A DNA stretch of 8,979 bases from a bacterium. GTDB lineage: Bacteria; SZUA-79; Acidulodesulfobacterales; Acidulodesulfobacteraceae. Below, piece by piece: positions 1 to 5,846 of this stretch (position 1 is the stretch's first letter; every line of letters starts with the position of its first letter). Position numbers and translations under genes: made by a program. Where the stretch lies: positions 1 through 8,979 of the forward strand of contig JAJYWW010000126.1 in NCBI GenBank assembly GCA_021791295.1. Reading direction: 5' to 3'. Below the pieces are notes generated by a model. It made no database searches, was not told the origin of the DNA, and worked only from the letters and a program-made list of their open reading frames with translations.

Positions 1-255
1 TTTTTCCGCAAGCAGATTCATTGCATCGTGTATTCCAGAATTTTCATGCACTGAAACCGCATTTTTCGACATCACTTTATCGACGGTAATGCCGTGAACT
101 TTATCCTTCGCCAGCGCAAACGCATCCCTGTAAATTTTAATAAAATCGCCTAAAGAAATATCGATGTAGGTTTTGTGTTTTTCAAAAGCTTCCCTGATAT
201 CTTCTTCGGTCACTTCTACGCAGCTTTTTTCTTTTCCTTCGTTTAAGTTTTCCAT
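1..255 (-). CDS. CBS-domain protein, N-terminal fragment (cut by the left edge)
   Basis: Translating the minus strand from the ATG at 255 gives 85 uninterrupted codons running off the left edge. Residues about 14-50 form a predicted helical lead-in that contains KTYIDISLGDF. From about residue 56 the sequence ITVDKVMSKNAVSVHENSGI then HDAMNLLAEK reads like the start of a CBS domain (V-M-t/s-x-n-x-x-t/s-V, then a helix rich in A, M and L). CBS domains usually come in pairs and bind adenine nucleotides as regulatory modules; the rest is missing, so the attached function is unknown. No signal peptide or membrane segment is visible in this part. The start is supported by GAGGA at 263-267, seven bases upstream. 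It follows the ferredoxin gene in the same direction but has its own candidate promoter and a 91-bp gap. From memory only, the lead-in resembles that of some HPP-family and stand-alone CBS proteins. Confidence 0.85.
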   Translation of the reverse strand, partial: MENLNEGKEKSCVEVTEEDIREAFEKHKTYIDISLGDFIKIYRDAFALAKDKVHGITVDKVMSKNAVSVHENSGIHDAMNLLAEK

Positions 256-301
256 AATTTTTTCCTCAATTTTTAAAATTAAATTAGGGGATTTTTCTTA
301 T

Positions 302-307
302 ATATTA
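302..307 (-). promoter_or_regulatory. Candidate -10 box for the CBS-domain gene
   Basis: Read on the minus strand this is TAATAT, one base from TATAAT. It would put the transcription start near 295 and give a leader of about 40 nt before the ATG at 255. No convincing -35 box is present, as expected for an activator-dependent promoter, and the CRP/FNR-like palindrome at 329-344 falls where that activator would sit. The region is very AT-rich, so other -10 choices are possible. Confidence 0.35.
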
Positions 308-328
308 GCAAACGGTATATTTTAAATA

Positions 329-344
329 TGTGACTTATATCACG
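329..344. promoter_or_regulatory. CRP/FNR-superfamily operator-like palindrome
   Basis: The sequence is TGTGA-CTTATA-TCACG, which matches the CRP-type pattern TGTGA-N6-TCACA at nine of ten core bases. AAT on the left and ATT on the right extend the symmetry outside the core. CRP, CooA and HcpR regulators use operators of this type; FNR itself prefers TTGAT-N4-ATCAA. The site lies between the ferredoxin stop codon and the CBS-protein start. Its centre, 336.5, is 41.5 bases upstream of the start predicted from the -10 box at 302-307, the usual class II activator position. The regulator is not in the window. Confidence 0.5.
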
Positions 345-346
345 AA

Positions 347-1495
347 TTAAAAATTATTTTTATTTAGAATGAGAGTTTTTTCGCCGGAAATATCTTTTAT
401 GCCCGATGCCTTATACATTCTTAGCGCTCCGAAACTGCATATGTCTTTACACAGACCGCATGAAGTGCAAAAAAAAGGTTCAAGCGATATTTTGTTTTCC
501 TTAAAAATTAACGCGCCGGTAGGGCACATTTCCCAGCAGTTGGAACAAAAGACGCAATTTTCGTTTATTTTAGGCAGTCTTATATTAAAAAGCGGCAACA
601 ACTCTTTGTTTTCTTTCAAAAACTTATAAATCTTTTTCTGCCTTTTTAATAACGAATAATTTACGCTTTTCTCGTTTTTGCCGGTATTAATATATTGAGA
701 ATATAGCTGCGACAAGGGGAGGTCTTCCACGGAAACATTTTCTGCAAGCTTTTTTGCGTTGTCTTTTAAACTTTTAAACGAATTTTTAAAAAACTCTCTT
801 CTATCTAACGTTTCCTCGGTTTTAACGCCGCCTTCGCTTTCAATGCTTTCTTTATCCGTTTTTTTATTCCCTGCTTTATCGTCTGCAGTTTTAAAATTAT
901 ATGCATCCTTCTTTTTTTTGCTATACTCTTCGGCAAACTCTTTAAAATTAAAATCCTCGGCGTTAATTTCCTTAAAAACGTTTTCTTCGTTTAAAAACTT
1001 TATTATCTCGTTTATCCTTTTGATTTTTTTATTATGGAAATATTTAAGCCTGCATGATTTGCAGTCGGACGAAACAAATGTTATGTCAAATCTATTTTTT
1101 AAAGAAGAAATTATATCTACGTCTTCCAATTCGTATATACATTTTATAAAGCGATTATCGCCGTCCACGGGAATTTTAAAATTTTTAAAATATTCTTCGG
1201 TCTCGCCGCAAAAATAAAAATTTTCTAAATTTTTATTGGTTTTATCTTTCTTATCCTTAACGTAAAAAACGGAATTTGGACACATATGAAGGCAGGCATT
1301 GCAGTTTGAACAGTTTTCCAGAATATTTATTTCGGTATCGGTTATTTTTATAGATAAATCGGGGCATCTTTCGATGCATTCATAGCAGCCCGACATAGGG
1401 GTTTTTAGCCTGACGCAAAAATCGGGATTTATTAGAATCCGTCCGTCGTTTTCGTTTGCGTTTAAAAGTTTATCCAGCAGGTTCAGAATATTCAT
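347..1495 (-). CDS. Four-cluster [4Fe-4S] ferredoxin-like protein, 382 aa
   Basis: A cytoplasmic-looking iron-sulfur protein with a ferredoxin-like pair of motifs at each end. N-terminal pair: C27, C37, C40, C44-P (the first spacing is stretched to nine residues) and C62, C65, C68, C72-P. C-terminal pair: C314, C317, C320, C324-P and C343, C346, C349, C353, both in the classical CxxCxxCxxxC pattern. The middle holds C96, C119 and a CxxC at 145/148, then a charged Lys/Glu-rich linker at about 185-230, then RREFF at 232-236. Electron transfer is the safe role; the partner is unknown. The gene begins 26 bp inside the end of dus and shares its operon with mobB, so it may serve a molybdenum or tungsten enzyme or its maturation, as NapF-type ferredoxins do; that is inference. 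No strong ribosome site precedes the ATG, so translational coupling to dus is likely. No signal peptide or membrane segment is visible. Confidence 0.85.
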   Translation of the reverse strand: MNILNLLDKLLNANENDGRILINPDFCVRLKTPMSGCYECIERCPDLSIKITDTEINILENCSNCNACLHMCPNSVFYVKDKKDKTNKNLENFYFCGETEEYFKNFKIPVDGDNRFIKCIYELEDVDIISSLKNRFDITFVSSDCKSCRLKYFHNKKIKRINEIIKFLNEENVFKEINAEDFNFKEFAEEYSKKKKDAYNFKTADDKAGNKKTDKESIESEGGVKTEETLDRREFFKNSFKSLKDNAKKLAENVSVEDLPLSQLYSQYINTGKNEKSVNYSLLKRQKKIYKFLKENKELLPLFNIRLPKINENCVFCSNCWEMCPTGALIFKENKISLEPFFCTSCGLCKDICSFGALRMYKASGIKDISGEKTLILNKNNF

Positions 1496-2462
1496 TCTTC
1501 GCTATTTTTGTTTTAAGTATTTCTAAAATACCGGCTGTCTCCTCACCGCTTTTGGCGTTATTGACTGCCGCCCTAAGTTCTTTGGATCCCTTAAAACCCT
1601 TGAGGAAATTATAAAGATGCGGTTTTATAATGTTAAATCCTCTTGTTTCGCCGTAATATGAAGATATTTCTTCGTTTAATTCAAGCATAATATCTATTTT
1701 ATCGGTCATATCCGGCTCTTTTTCTTCAGCCCGTCCGCCGGTATCCGATATATGCATATAATCGTTAAATATCCATGGTTTTCCTACGGCTCCCCTTGCG
1801 AACATAATTCCGTATGCGTCTGTATAATGCATTATCCTCAAGGCATCGTCCGCCGTAAATACGTCTCCGCTTGCATAAACGGGAATTTTAACCGATTCTT
1901 TAAGTTTTTTAGTCTGAGCATGGTCCGCCGTTCCGCCGAACATCTGCGAGCGCGTCCTCGGATGGAAAAAAAGAGCATTTATACCGGAATCTTCGGCAAT
2001 TTTTCCTATCTCGACGAAATTTACGGAATTAAAATCAAAACCGCTTCTAAATTTAACCGTGAAAAAAGCGTCTTTAACCGATTTTCTAACGGACGCAGTT
2101 ATATCCGCAAAAAGTGCGGGATCTTTTAATAGTGCGCTTCCCGCGCCGGTTTTAACCACCTTTTTAACAGGACAGCCCGCATTTATGTCTATAACCTTAA
2201 ACCCGCGGTCGAATGCTTTTTTAGCGGCTTCCGACAATACTGCAGCGGAATTGCCGAATAATTGAATGCCCGTTTTTGAAATACCGCTCCCCGCTTCAAG
2301 AAGTTCAAGCGTTTTCTTATCGTTACGCAAAAAGCCTTCGGCGCTTATCATCTCGGTAAAACAGAATTCCGCCCCGTATTTTAAGCATATTTTTCTGAAA
2401 GGATATCCCGTAATCCCCGCCATTGGCGCCAAAATACTTCTGCCGAGGCTGATTTCGCTCAT
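1470..2462 (-). CDS. dus: tRNA-dihydrouridine synthase (DusB/NifR3-like)
   Basis: A flavin (FMN) enzyme that reduces specific uridines in the tRNA D-loop to dihydrouridine using NADPH. The 330-residue length is normal for the family. Visible signatures are LAPMAGITGYPFR at 11-23, TEMISAEGF at 36-44, QLFG at 67-70, DINAGCPVKKV at 92-102 with the catalytic cysteine C97, the following GAGSALLKDP, FHPRTRSQMFGG (the conserved HPRTR-Q segment), ASGDVF, and the C-terminal ARGAVGKPWIF phosphate-binding segment. Together these identify the DUS family clearly; the split among DusA, DusB and DusC is less certain, with DusB/NifR3 favoured by the opening motif. It lies 11 bp after mobB and overlaps the ferredoxin gene by 26 bp, so all three are probably one transcript. 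No ribosome site stands out before the ATG. It is a housekeeping gene and its placement here may be incidental. Confidence 0.95.
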   Translation of the reverse strand: MSEISLGRSILAPMAGITGYPFRKICLKYGAEFCFTEMISAEGFLRNDKKTLELLEAGSGISKTGIQLFGNSAAVLSEAAKKAFDRGFKVIDINAGCPVKKVVKTGAGSALLKDPALFADITASVRKSVKDAFFTVKFRSGFDFNSVNFVEIGKIAEDSGINALFFHPRTRSQMFGGTADHAQTKKLKESVKIPVYASGDVFTADDALRIMHYTDAYGIMFARGAVGKPWIFNDYMHISDTGGRAEEKEPDMTDKIDIMLELNEEISSYYGETRGFNIIKPHLYNFLKGFKGSKELRAAVNNAKSGEETAGILEILKTKIAKNEYSEPAG

Positions 2463-2473
2463 ATAACGATATA

Positions 2474-3016
2474 TTATATATTAGAATTATGCAGAATAAT
2501 TTCTTTCTCTATAAAAGCAGATATTTTTTCTGCGTCGTTAATATTTATCTGCGGAACGTTCAAACCGATTATCGGCTCGTCGGCGCAGACTAGGATAAGG
2601 CCCGTATCGTTTTTAAATCTTAATTCCAAACCGCCCGCATCCTTTCTCGCAAGCTCAATTTTTTTTACGCCGAGTTCTTTAAAACCTTCTATTATAACTA
2701 TATCGGAGCCGGTAAAAAAATCCGATATTAAGCGGTCTATTGAGATATCGACGGAAGGTTCTATATCGCTGAAAAATGAAATTTTTTCTTTAGATATAAG
2801 CATAGTTGAAAATGCGCCCGCATTCTTATGCCTCCATGAATCTTTCCCTTCCGTATCCGCAGAGACGTTATGGTCTGTGTGTTTTATAGAAGAGACTTTA
2901 TATCCCTTTTGAGACAGTATTTTTATTATTTTTTCTATTAATGTCGTTTTACCGGTTCCCGACCTTGCAAGAAAAGAAACTACGGCGGGGATTTTACCGT
3001 TTTTCGTTTTAATCAT
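2474..3016 (-). CDS. mobB: MobB, molybdopterin-guanine dinucleotide biosynthesis GTP-binding protein
   Basis: A small P-loop GTPase, 180 residues, the usual size, that assists MobA in attaching GMP to molybdopterin for molybdenum enzymes. The P-loop is ARSGTGKTTL at 17-26, with K23 and T24 as nucleotide-binding residues. The MobB hallmark follows: SIKHTDHNVSADTEGKDSWR then HKNAGA, matching the family pattern IKH-xxH-x(n)-D-T-x-GKDS-x-RH-x-AGA. IVIIEGFKE near 107-115 is the Walker B-like segment. One oddity: the first P-loop glycine is alanine (A17), so the motif is AxxxxGKT, not GxxxxGKT. It is the first gene of the mobB-dus-ferredoxin operon and faces the H+-ATPase across a 186-bp divergent region. 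Its partner mobA lies about 5 kb away in a separate operon. The ribosome site is weak. Confidence 0.93.
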   Translation of the reverse strand: MIKTKNGKIPAVVSFLARSGTGKTTLIEKIIKILSQKGYKVSSIKHTDHNVSADTEGKDSWRHKNAGAFSTMLISKEKISFFSDIEPSVDISIDRLISDFFTGSDIVIIEGFKELGVKKIELARKDAGGLELRFKNDTGLILVCADEPIIGLNVPQININDAEKISAFIEKEIILHNSNI

Positions 3017-3036
3017 ATTTTTTACCGTTTTTCGTT
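2992..3036. repeat. Two 17-bp direct repeats across the mobB start codon
   Basis: The 17-mer TTTTACCGTTTTTCGTT occurs perfectly at 2992-3008 and again at 3020-3036, 28 bp apart. The first copy lies within codons 3-8 of mobB; the second lies in its leader. The offset is not a multiple of three, so the upstream copy does not extend the protein in the same frame. It looks like a local tandem duplication that created or reshaped the mobB leader. Confidence 0.7.
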
Positions 3037-3041
3037 AGTAT

Positions 3042-3070
3042 TTGTATATATATAGCATATTATGTATAAT
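3042..3070 (+). promoter_or_regulatory. Candidate sigma-70-type promoter for the H+-ATPase gene
   Basis: TTGTAT at 3042-3047 and a perfect TATAAT at 3065-3070 are separated by 17 bp, the ideal spacing. Transcription would start near 3077 and give a leader of about 126 nt that includes the whole first repeat copy. The -35 box matches TTGACA at only three positions. The -10 box lies in a 7-2-7 palindrome, ATATTAT-GT-ATAATAT (3057-3072), which could be an operator, though in such AT-rich DNA it may be chance. Confidence 0.4.
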
Positions 3071-3153
3071 ATAAATCGTAAAAATGCATTATCCGGCCGA
3101 ATTAATCTGCTATTTATTATAACAAAATTTAAAATAAATTTATTTAATTAATT

Positions 3154-3196
3154 ACAGGGCAGAATTCAATTCTGTCCCTGTCACAAATTGGAAAGG
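3154..3196 (+). repeat. 43-bp near-palindromic repeat, copy 1 (upstream of the H+-ATPase)
   Basis: The first part, 3154-3181, is an almost perfect inverted repeat around an EcoRI-like core: ACAGGGCAGAATT, then C, then AATTCTGTCCCTGT, with one unpaired base. A non-palindromic tail, CACAAATTGGAAAGG, completes it. The same unit recurs after the ATPase gene in the same orientation with only five differences, three substitutions and two single-base indels. The tail ends in a purine-rich stretch that serves as the ATPase ribosome site. Its form recalls REP/MITE-like dispersed elements; no transposase is in the window. Confidence 0.85.
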
Positions 3197-3197
3197 A
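3190..3197 (+). promoter_or_regulatory. Ribosome binding site of the H+-ATPase, mostly supplied by the repeat
   Basis: GGAAAGGA at 3190-3197 precedes the ATG at 3203 by five bases, close to ideal spacing. All but its last base belong to repeat copy 1. This fixes the start at 3203. A TTG at 3188 is in frame, but it overlaps the ribosome site and lies within the repeat, so it is an unlikely start. Confidence 0.7.
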
Positions 3198-3202
3198 CAA
3201 AA

Positions 3203-5533
3203 ATGGATATGGACAAAGAAATTAAAGGATTATCGTCTTCGGAAGCAGAAGAACTGACTAAACGTTATGGATTAAACGAAATAAAAGAGAAAAAAAAGCA
3301 TCCGGTTGAAATTTTTCTATTAAAATTTTGGAATCCGGTTGCATGGATGTTGGAATTTACCTTTATTATCGAATTAATTCTCGGAAAAAACATAGAAGCA
3401 TATATTATTATCGGTTTAATCCTATTTAACGCTATAATATCTTTTAAGCAGGAGAACAAGGCTGAAAAAGCTCTAGAGCTTTTGAAAAAACAGTTAAAAA
3501 TTATGTCCAGGGTTTTAAGGGACGGAAAGTGGATTAAATTAAGCGCCGAACAATTGGTTCCTGGAGACGTAATTCACGTAAGAATGGGCGATTTGGTTCC
3601 GGCGGATACGGAAATTATTTCGGGTAACGTACTGGTTGACCAGTCTGCTCTAACCGGTGAATCTCAGCCTGTGGACAGAAACGAAGGCGGGCTTATATAT
3701 TCAGGTTCCGTAATTAAAAGAGGGGAGGCCACCTGCAAGGTTACGGCAACGGGAGAAAAAAGCTATTTCGGGAAAACGGCTGAACTTATAAAATCGGCAA
3801 AAACTAAGGGGCACATAGAAGAATTAGTTTTGAAAATCGTTCGCTATTTCGTTATGATAGACGGCATCCTCGTAGTTTTAATACTTGCGTACGCTCTTAT
3901 ATACAAATTGAATTTTGCCGAAATGCTGCCCTTTGCTCTAATCCTCTTAGTGGCGTCTATACCCGTCGCCCTTCCGGTTACTTTTACTTTGGCTACGGCG
4001 CTTGCCTCGATGGAACTTGCAGGCAGAGGGATATTGGTAACGCATCTTTCCGCCATAGAGGACATTGCCTCTATGGAAGAATTATGCTCCGATAAAACAG
4101 GCACGTTAACGGCAAATAAACTTTCGCTCACGGCCTTTAGACCGCTTGAACCTTTCGGCGAAAATGAACTTTTTGCATATGCGGCGGCGGCATCCGACGA
4201 ATCTACGCAGGACCCGATAGACTTATCCATACTGTCTTTTATAAAAAAAAATAAATTGAGTCTGCCCGAAATAGGAAAAACGGTTAAATTTATACCTTTC
4301 GACCCGCAGACGAAAAGAGCCGAAGCGGTAATGGAAATATACAAAAACGGCGAAAAAAATTTAATAACGTCTATAAAAGGTTCACCCATAATAGTCGGAA
4401 AAAATTTGGATGAAACCGGAGCTAAGATACTGTCGGAAGAATCGGAAAAATTAGAAGCTCTGGGGTACAGGGTAATAGCGGTAACGATAAAAAACGAAGA
4501 AAATAAATATTTTCCGGTGGGAATCCTTGGACTGTCCGACCCTCCGAGGGACGATTCTAAAGAACTGCTAAAAGAACTTAAAGATTTAGGAATCAGGGTT
4601 AGAATGGTGACCGGCGATACTGAGCTTACGGCTAAAACGACTGCCGGTTTAATAGGGCTTGGAGACGGCGTATGTACGAAGGAAAAATTTAAAAATCCAT
4701 CCGGATGCGACGTATTTGCCGGAGTTTTTCCCGAAGACAAGTTTCATCTCGTACAGGGCTTGCAGAAACTAAAAAAAATTACGGGAATGACGGGCGACGG
4801 CGTAAACGACGCTCCTGCCCTTAAACAGGCGGAAGTAGGCATTGCCGTGGCAAACGCAACGGACGTAGCTAAAGCTTCGGCAAGCCTGATATTGACAGAA
4901 CCGGGGCTTGCAAATATCGTGGATGCAGTAAAATACGGCAGAATGGTTTATAGGAGAATGCTTACTTATACTTTGAATAAAATATCGAAAACTTTTCAGG
5001 TTGCTCTTTTTTTGAGTTTAGGACTTATATTTTTCGGGAAGTTCGTTACTACCCCTAAACTTATCCTCATACTGGTTTTCGCCAACGATTTTGTCACTAT
5101 GTCCATAGCAAAAGACAATGCCGTATATTCGCGTAAACCCGACAAATGGAAAATAAAACTTATAGTTTCAGCGTCTTTAGTAATAGCCGGAGCGTGGCTG
5201 ATTTATTCTTTTATTTCATATTATATAGGATATTACGTAATTGGAATGAATATGCCTGAGGTTCAAACGTTTGCATTTTTATCGCTTGTATTCAGCGCGC
5301 AGGCAACCGTTTATTTGGTAAGGGAAGAACGTCATTTCTGGAGTTCTAAACCTGGGAACTATTTAATGCTCGCAAGCGCTTTGGATTTAATACTTATAAC
5401 TTTAATGGCGGGATACGGAATACTTATGGCTAAAGTTCCTTTTATATATATATTTATACTGCTTGGCGCTACTTTTATTTATATGGTTGTATTAGACTAC
5501 ATCAAGAAACCCCTCATGGAAAAACTAAGATAA
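3203..5533 (+). CDS. Plasma-membrane type H+-exporting P-type ATPase (P3A)
   Basis: An ion pump in the cytoplasmic membrane that uses ATP to export protons. From the ATG at 3203 it has 776 residues. Landmarks in order: an N-terminal cation-ATPase segment (LSSSEAEELTKRYGLNEI); the first membrane hairpin at about 45-80; the actuator motif LTGES with T151-S154; a second hairpin at about 210-265; the phosphorylation motif DKTGTLT with D297; the nucleotide-binding KGSP at 392; DPPRDDSK and MVTGD; the hinge TGDGVNDAPAL at 530-540; and a C-terminal membrane domain of about six segments. AND at 627-629 in the M6 region, followed by FVTMSIAKD, aligns with the plant AHA2 segment LNDGTIMTISKD, so D629 probably matches the proton-binding Asp684. 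The protein ends directly after the last membrane helix, so it lacks the regulatory tail of plant and fungal pumps, as prokaryotic members do. It is the only plus-strand gene here and is flanked by direct repeats. pH homeostasis in acid is the likely role. Confidence 0.93.
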   Translation: MDMDKEIKGLSSSEAEELTKRYGLNEIKEKKKHPVEIFLLKFWNPVAWMLEFTFIIELILGKNIEAYIIIGLILFNAIISFKQENKAEKALELLKKQLKIMSRVLRDGKWIKLSAEQLVPGDVIHVRMGDLVPADTEIISGNVLVDQSALTGESQPVDRNEGGLIYSGSVIKRGEATCKVTATGEKSYFGKTAELIKSAKTKGHIEELVLKIVRYFVMIDGILVVLILAYALIYKLNFAEMLPFALILLVASIPVALPVTFTLATALASMELAGRGILVTHLSAIEDIASMEELCSDKTGTLTANKLSLTAFRPLEPFGENELFAYAAAASDESTQDPIDLSILSFIKKNKLSLPEIGKTVKFIPFDPQTKRAEAVMEIYKNGEKNLITSIKGSPIIVGKNLDETGAKILSEESEKLEALGYRVIAVTIKNEENKYFPVGILGLSDPPRDDSKELLKELKDLGIRVRMVTGDTELTAKTTAGLIGLGDGVCTKEKFKNPSGCDVFAGVFPEDKFHLVQGLQKLKKITGMTGDGVNDAPALKQAEVGIAVANATDVAKASASLILTEPGLANIVDAVKYGRMVYRRMLTYTLNKISKTFQVALFLSLGLIFFGKFVTTPKLILILVFANDFVTMSIAKDNAVYSRKPDKWKIKLIVSASLVIAGAWLIYSFISYYIGYYVIGMNMPEVQTFAFLSLVFSAQATVYLVREERHFWSSKPGNYLMLASALDLILITLMAGYGILMAKVPFIYIFILLGATFIYMVVLDYIKKPLMEKLR

Positions 5534-5535
5534 AT

Positions 5536-5578
5536 ACAGGGGCAGAATTCAATTCCGTCCCTGTCACAAATCGGAAGG
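5536..5578 (+). repeat. 43-bp near-palindromic repeat, copy 2 (downstream of the H+-ATPase)
   Basis: This copy starts two bases after the ATPase stop codon and fills nearly all of the 49-bp gap to the convergent 64-residue gene. The palindromic part is ACAGGGGCAGAATT, then C, then AATTCCGTCCCTGT, followed by the tail CACAAATCGGAAGG. Compared with copy 1 it has an extra G, one A fewer, and three substitutions. The arms pair with two imperfections, one a G-U in RNA. The hairpin could help end transcription of both convergent genes, but there is no T-run after it. As with copy 1, an ATG follows the GGAAGG tail, at 5586, but it opens a frame of only four codons. Confidence 0.85.
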
Positions 5579-5582
5579 TATA

Positions 5583-5777
5583 TTAATGCCCGATGCTTAA
5601 TGCGTAGTTTACGTATTTTATGAATTCTTCTTTCGTGGGATAATTTTTAACGCCTATGTTAAAAACCTTCCTTTTCTTTTCATACCACTTATCGAAATTT
5701 TCGGAAGATACGGAGCGCACTTCTATTAATAACTCTTCCAGTAAAACGGTAAGAGGTTTTTCGTTTTCGCTATTCAT
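5583..5777 (-). CDS. Small protein of unknown function, 64 aa
   Basis: Not recognised. A charged, probably cytoplasmic protein without cysteine, signal peptide or membrane segment. The N-terminal half (KPLTVLLEELLIEVRSVSSE) looks helical and amphipathic; the middle FDKWYEKKRKVF is basic and aromatic; the end, YPTKEEFIKYVNYALSIGH, is probably a second helix. Several facts argue that it is real: a ribosome site GGTGA seven bases before the ATG, a perfect TATAAT 35 bases upstream (5813-5818), and a typical helical composition. It is convergent with the H+-ATPase, separated only by repeat copy 2, and lies downstream of the flavoprotein gene on the same strand across a 94-bp gap. A small regulatory or adaptor protein is conceivable; there is no direct evidence for any function. 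Confidence 0.6.
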   Translation of the reverse strand: MNSENEKPLTVLLEELLIEVRSVSSENFDKWYEKKRKVFNIGVKNYPTKEEFIKYVNYALSIGH

Positions 5778-5812
5778 AATTTATCACCGCTTTGTATGCG
5801 CAATATGTCTCA

Positions 5813-5818
5813 ATTATA
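5813..5818 (-). promoter_or_regulatory. -10 box for the 64-aa gene
   Basis: Read on the minus strand this is a perfect TATAAT. Transcription would start near 5806 and give a leader of about 28 nt containing the GGTGA ribosome site. No good -35 box lies 16-18 bp upstream. The inverted repeat at 5847-5863 would be centred near -49, where an activator could bind. Confidence 0.4.
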
Positions 5819-5846
5819 TATCGTTAAATTAAAACTTAGGCGCTAA

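Noticed and set aside
788..802. Twin-arginine (Tat) signal suggested by RREFF in the four-cluster ferredoxin
   Set aside because: The motif is at residues 232-236 in the middle of the protein and no hydrophobic stretch follows, so it cannot act as an export signal.
759..1217. 152-codon plus-strand frame inside the ferredoxin gene
   Set aside because: Its Leu/Ser/Phe-rich translation is simply the complement of Lys/Glu-rich codons in the real minus-strand gene.
3188..3202. In-frame TTG start adding five residues to the H+-ATPase
   Set aside because: The TTG lies within the dispersed repeat and overlaps the GGAAAGGA ribosome site that is ideally spaced from the ATG at 3203.
3844..4740. 298-codon open frame on the minus strand inside the H+-ATPase gene
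   Set aside because: It is antisense to the most conserved domains of the ATPase, is Ser/Pro-rich low-complexity in translation, and has no recognisable motif; it is a shadow frame.
5536..5564. Intrinsic terminator for the H+-ATPase formed by repeat copy 2
   Set aside because: The arms can pair, but no T-run follows on either strand, so it is not called as a terminator; some transcription-ending effect remains possible.
3154..5578. CRISPR-like repeats
   Set aside because: There are only two copies, 2.4 kb apart, enclosing a full gene; no array and no cas genes are present.
5586..5600. ATG after the GGAAGG tail of repeat copy 2 as a plus-strand gene start
   Set aside because: The frame stops after four codons; no gene follows.
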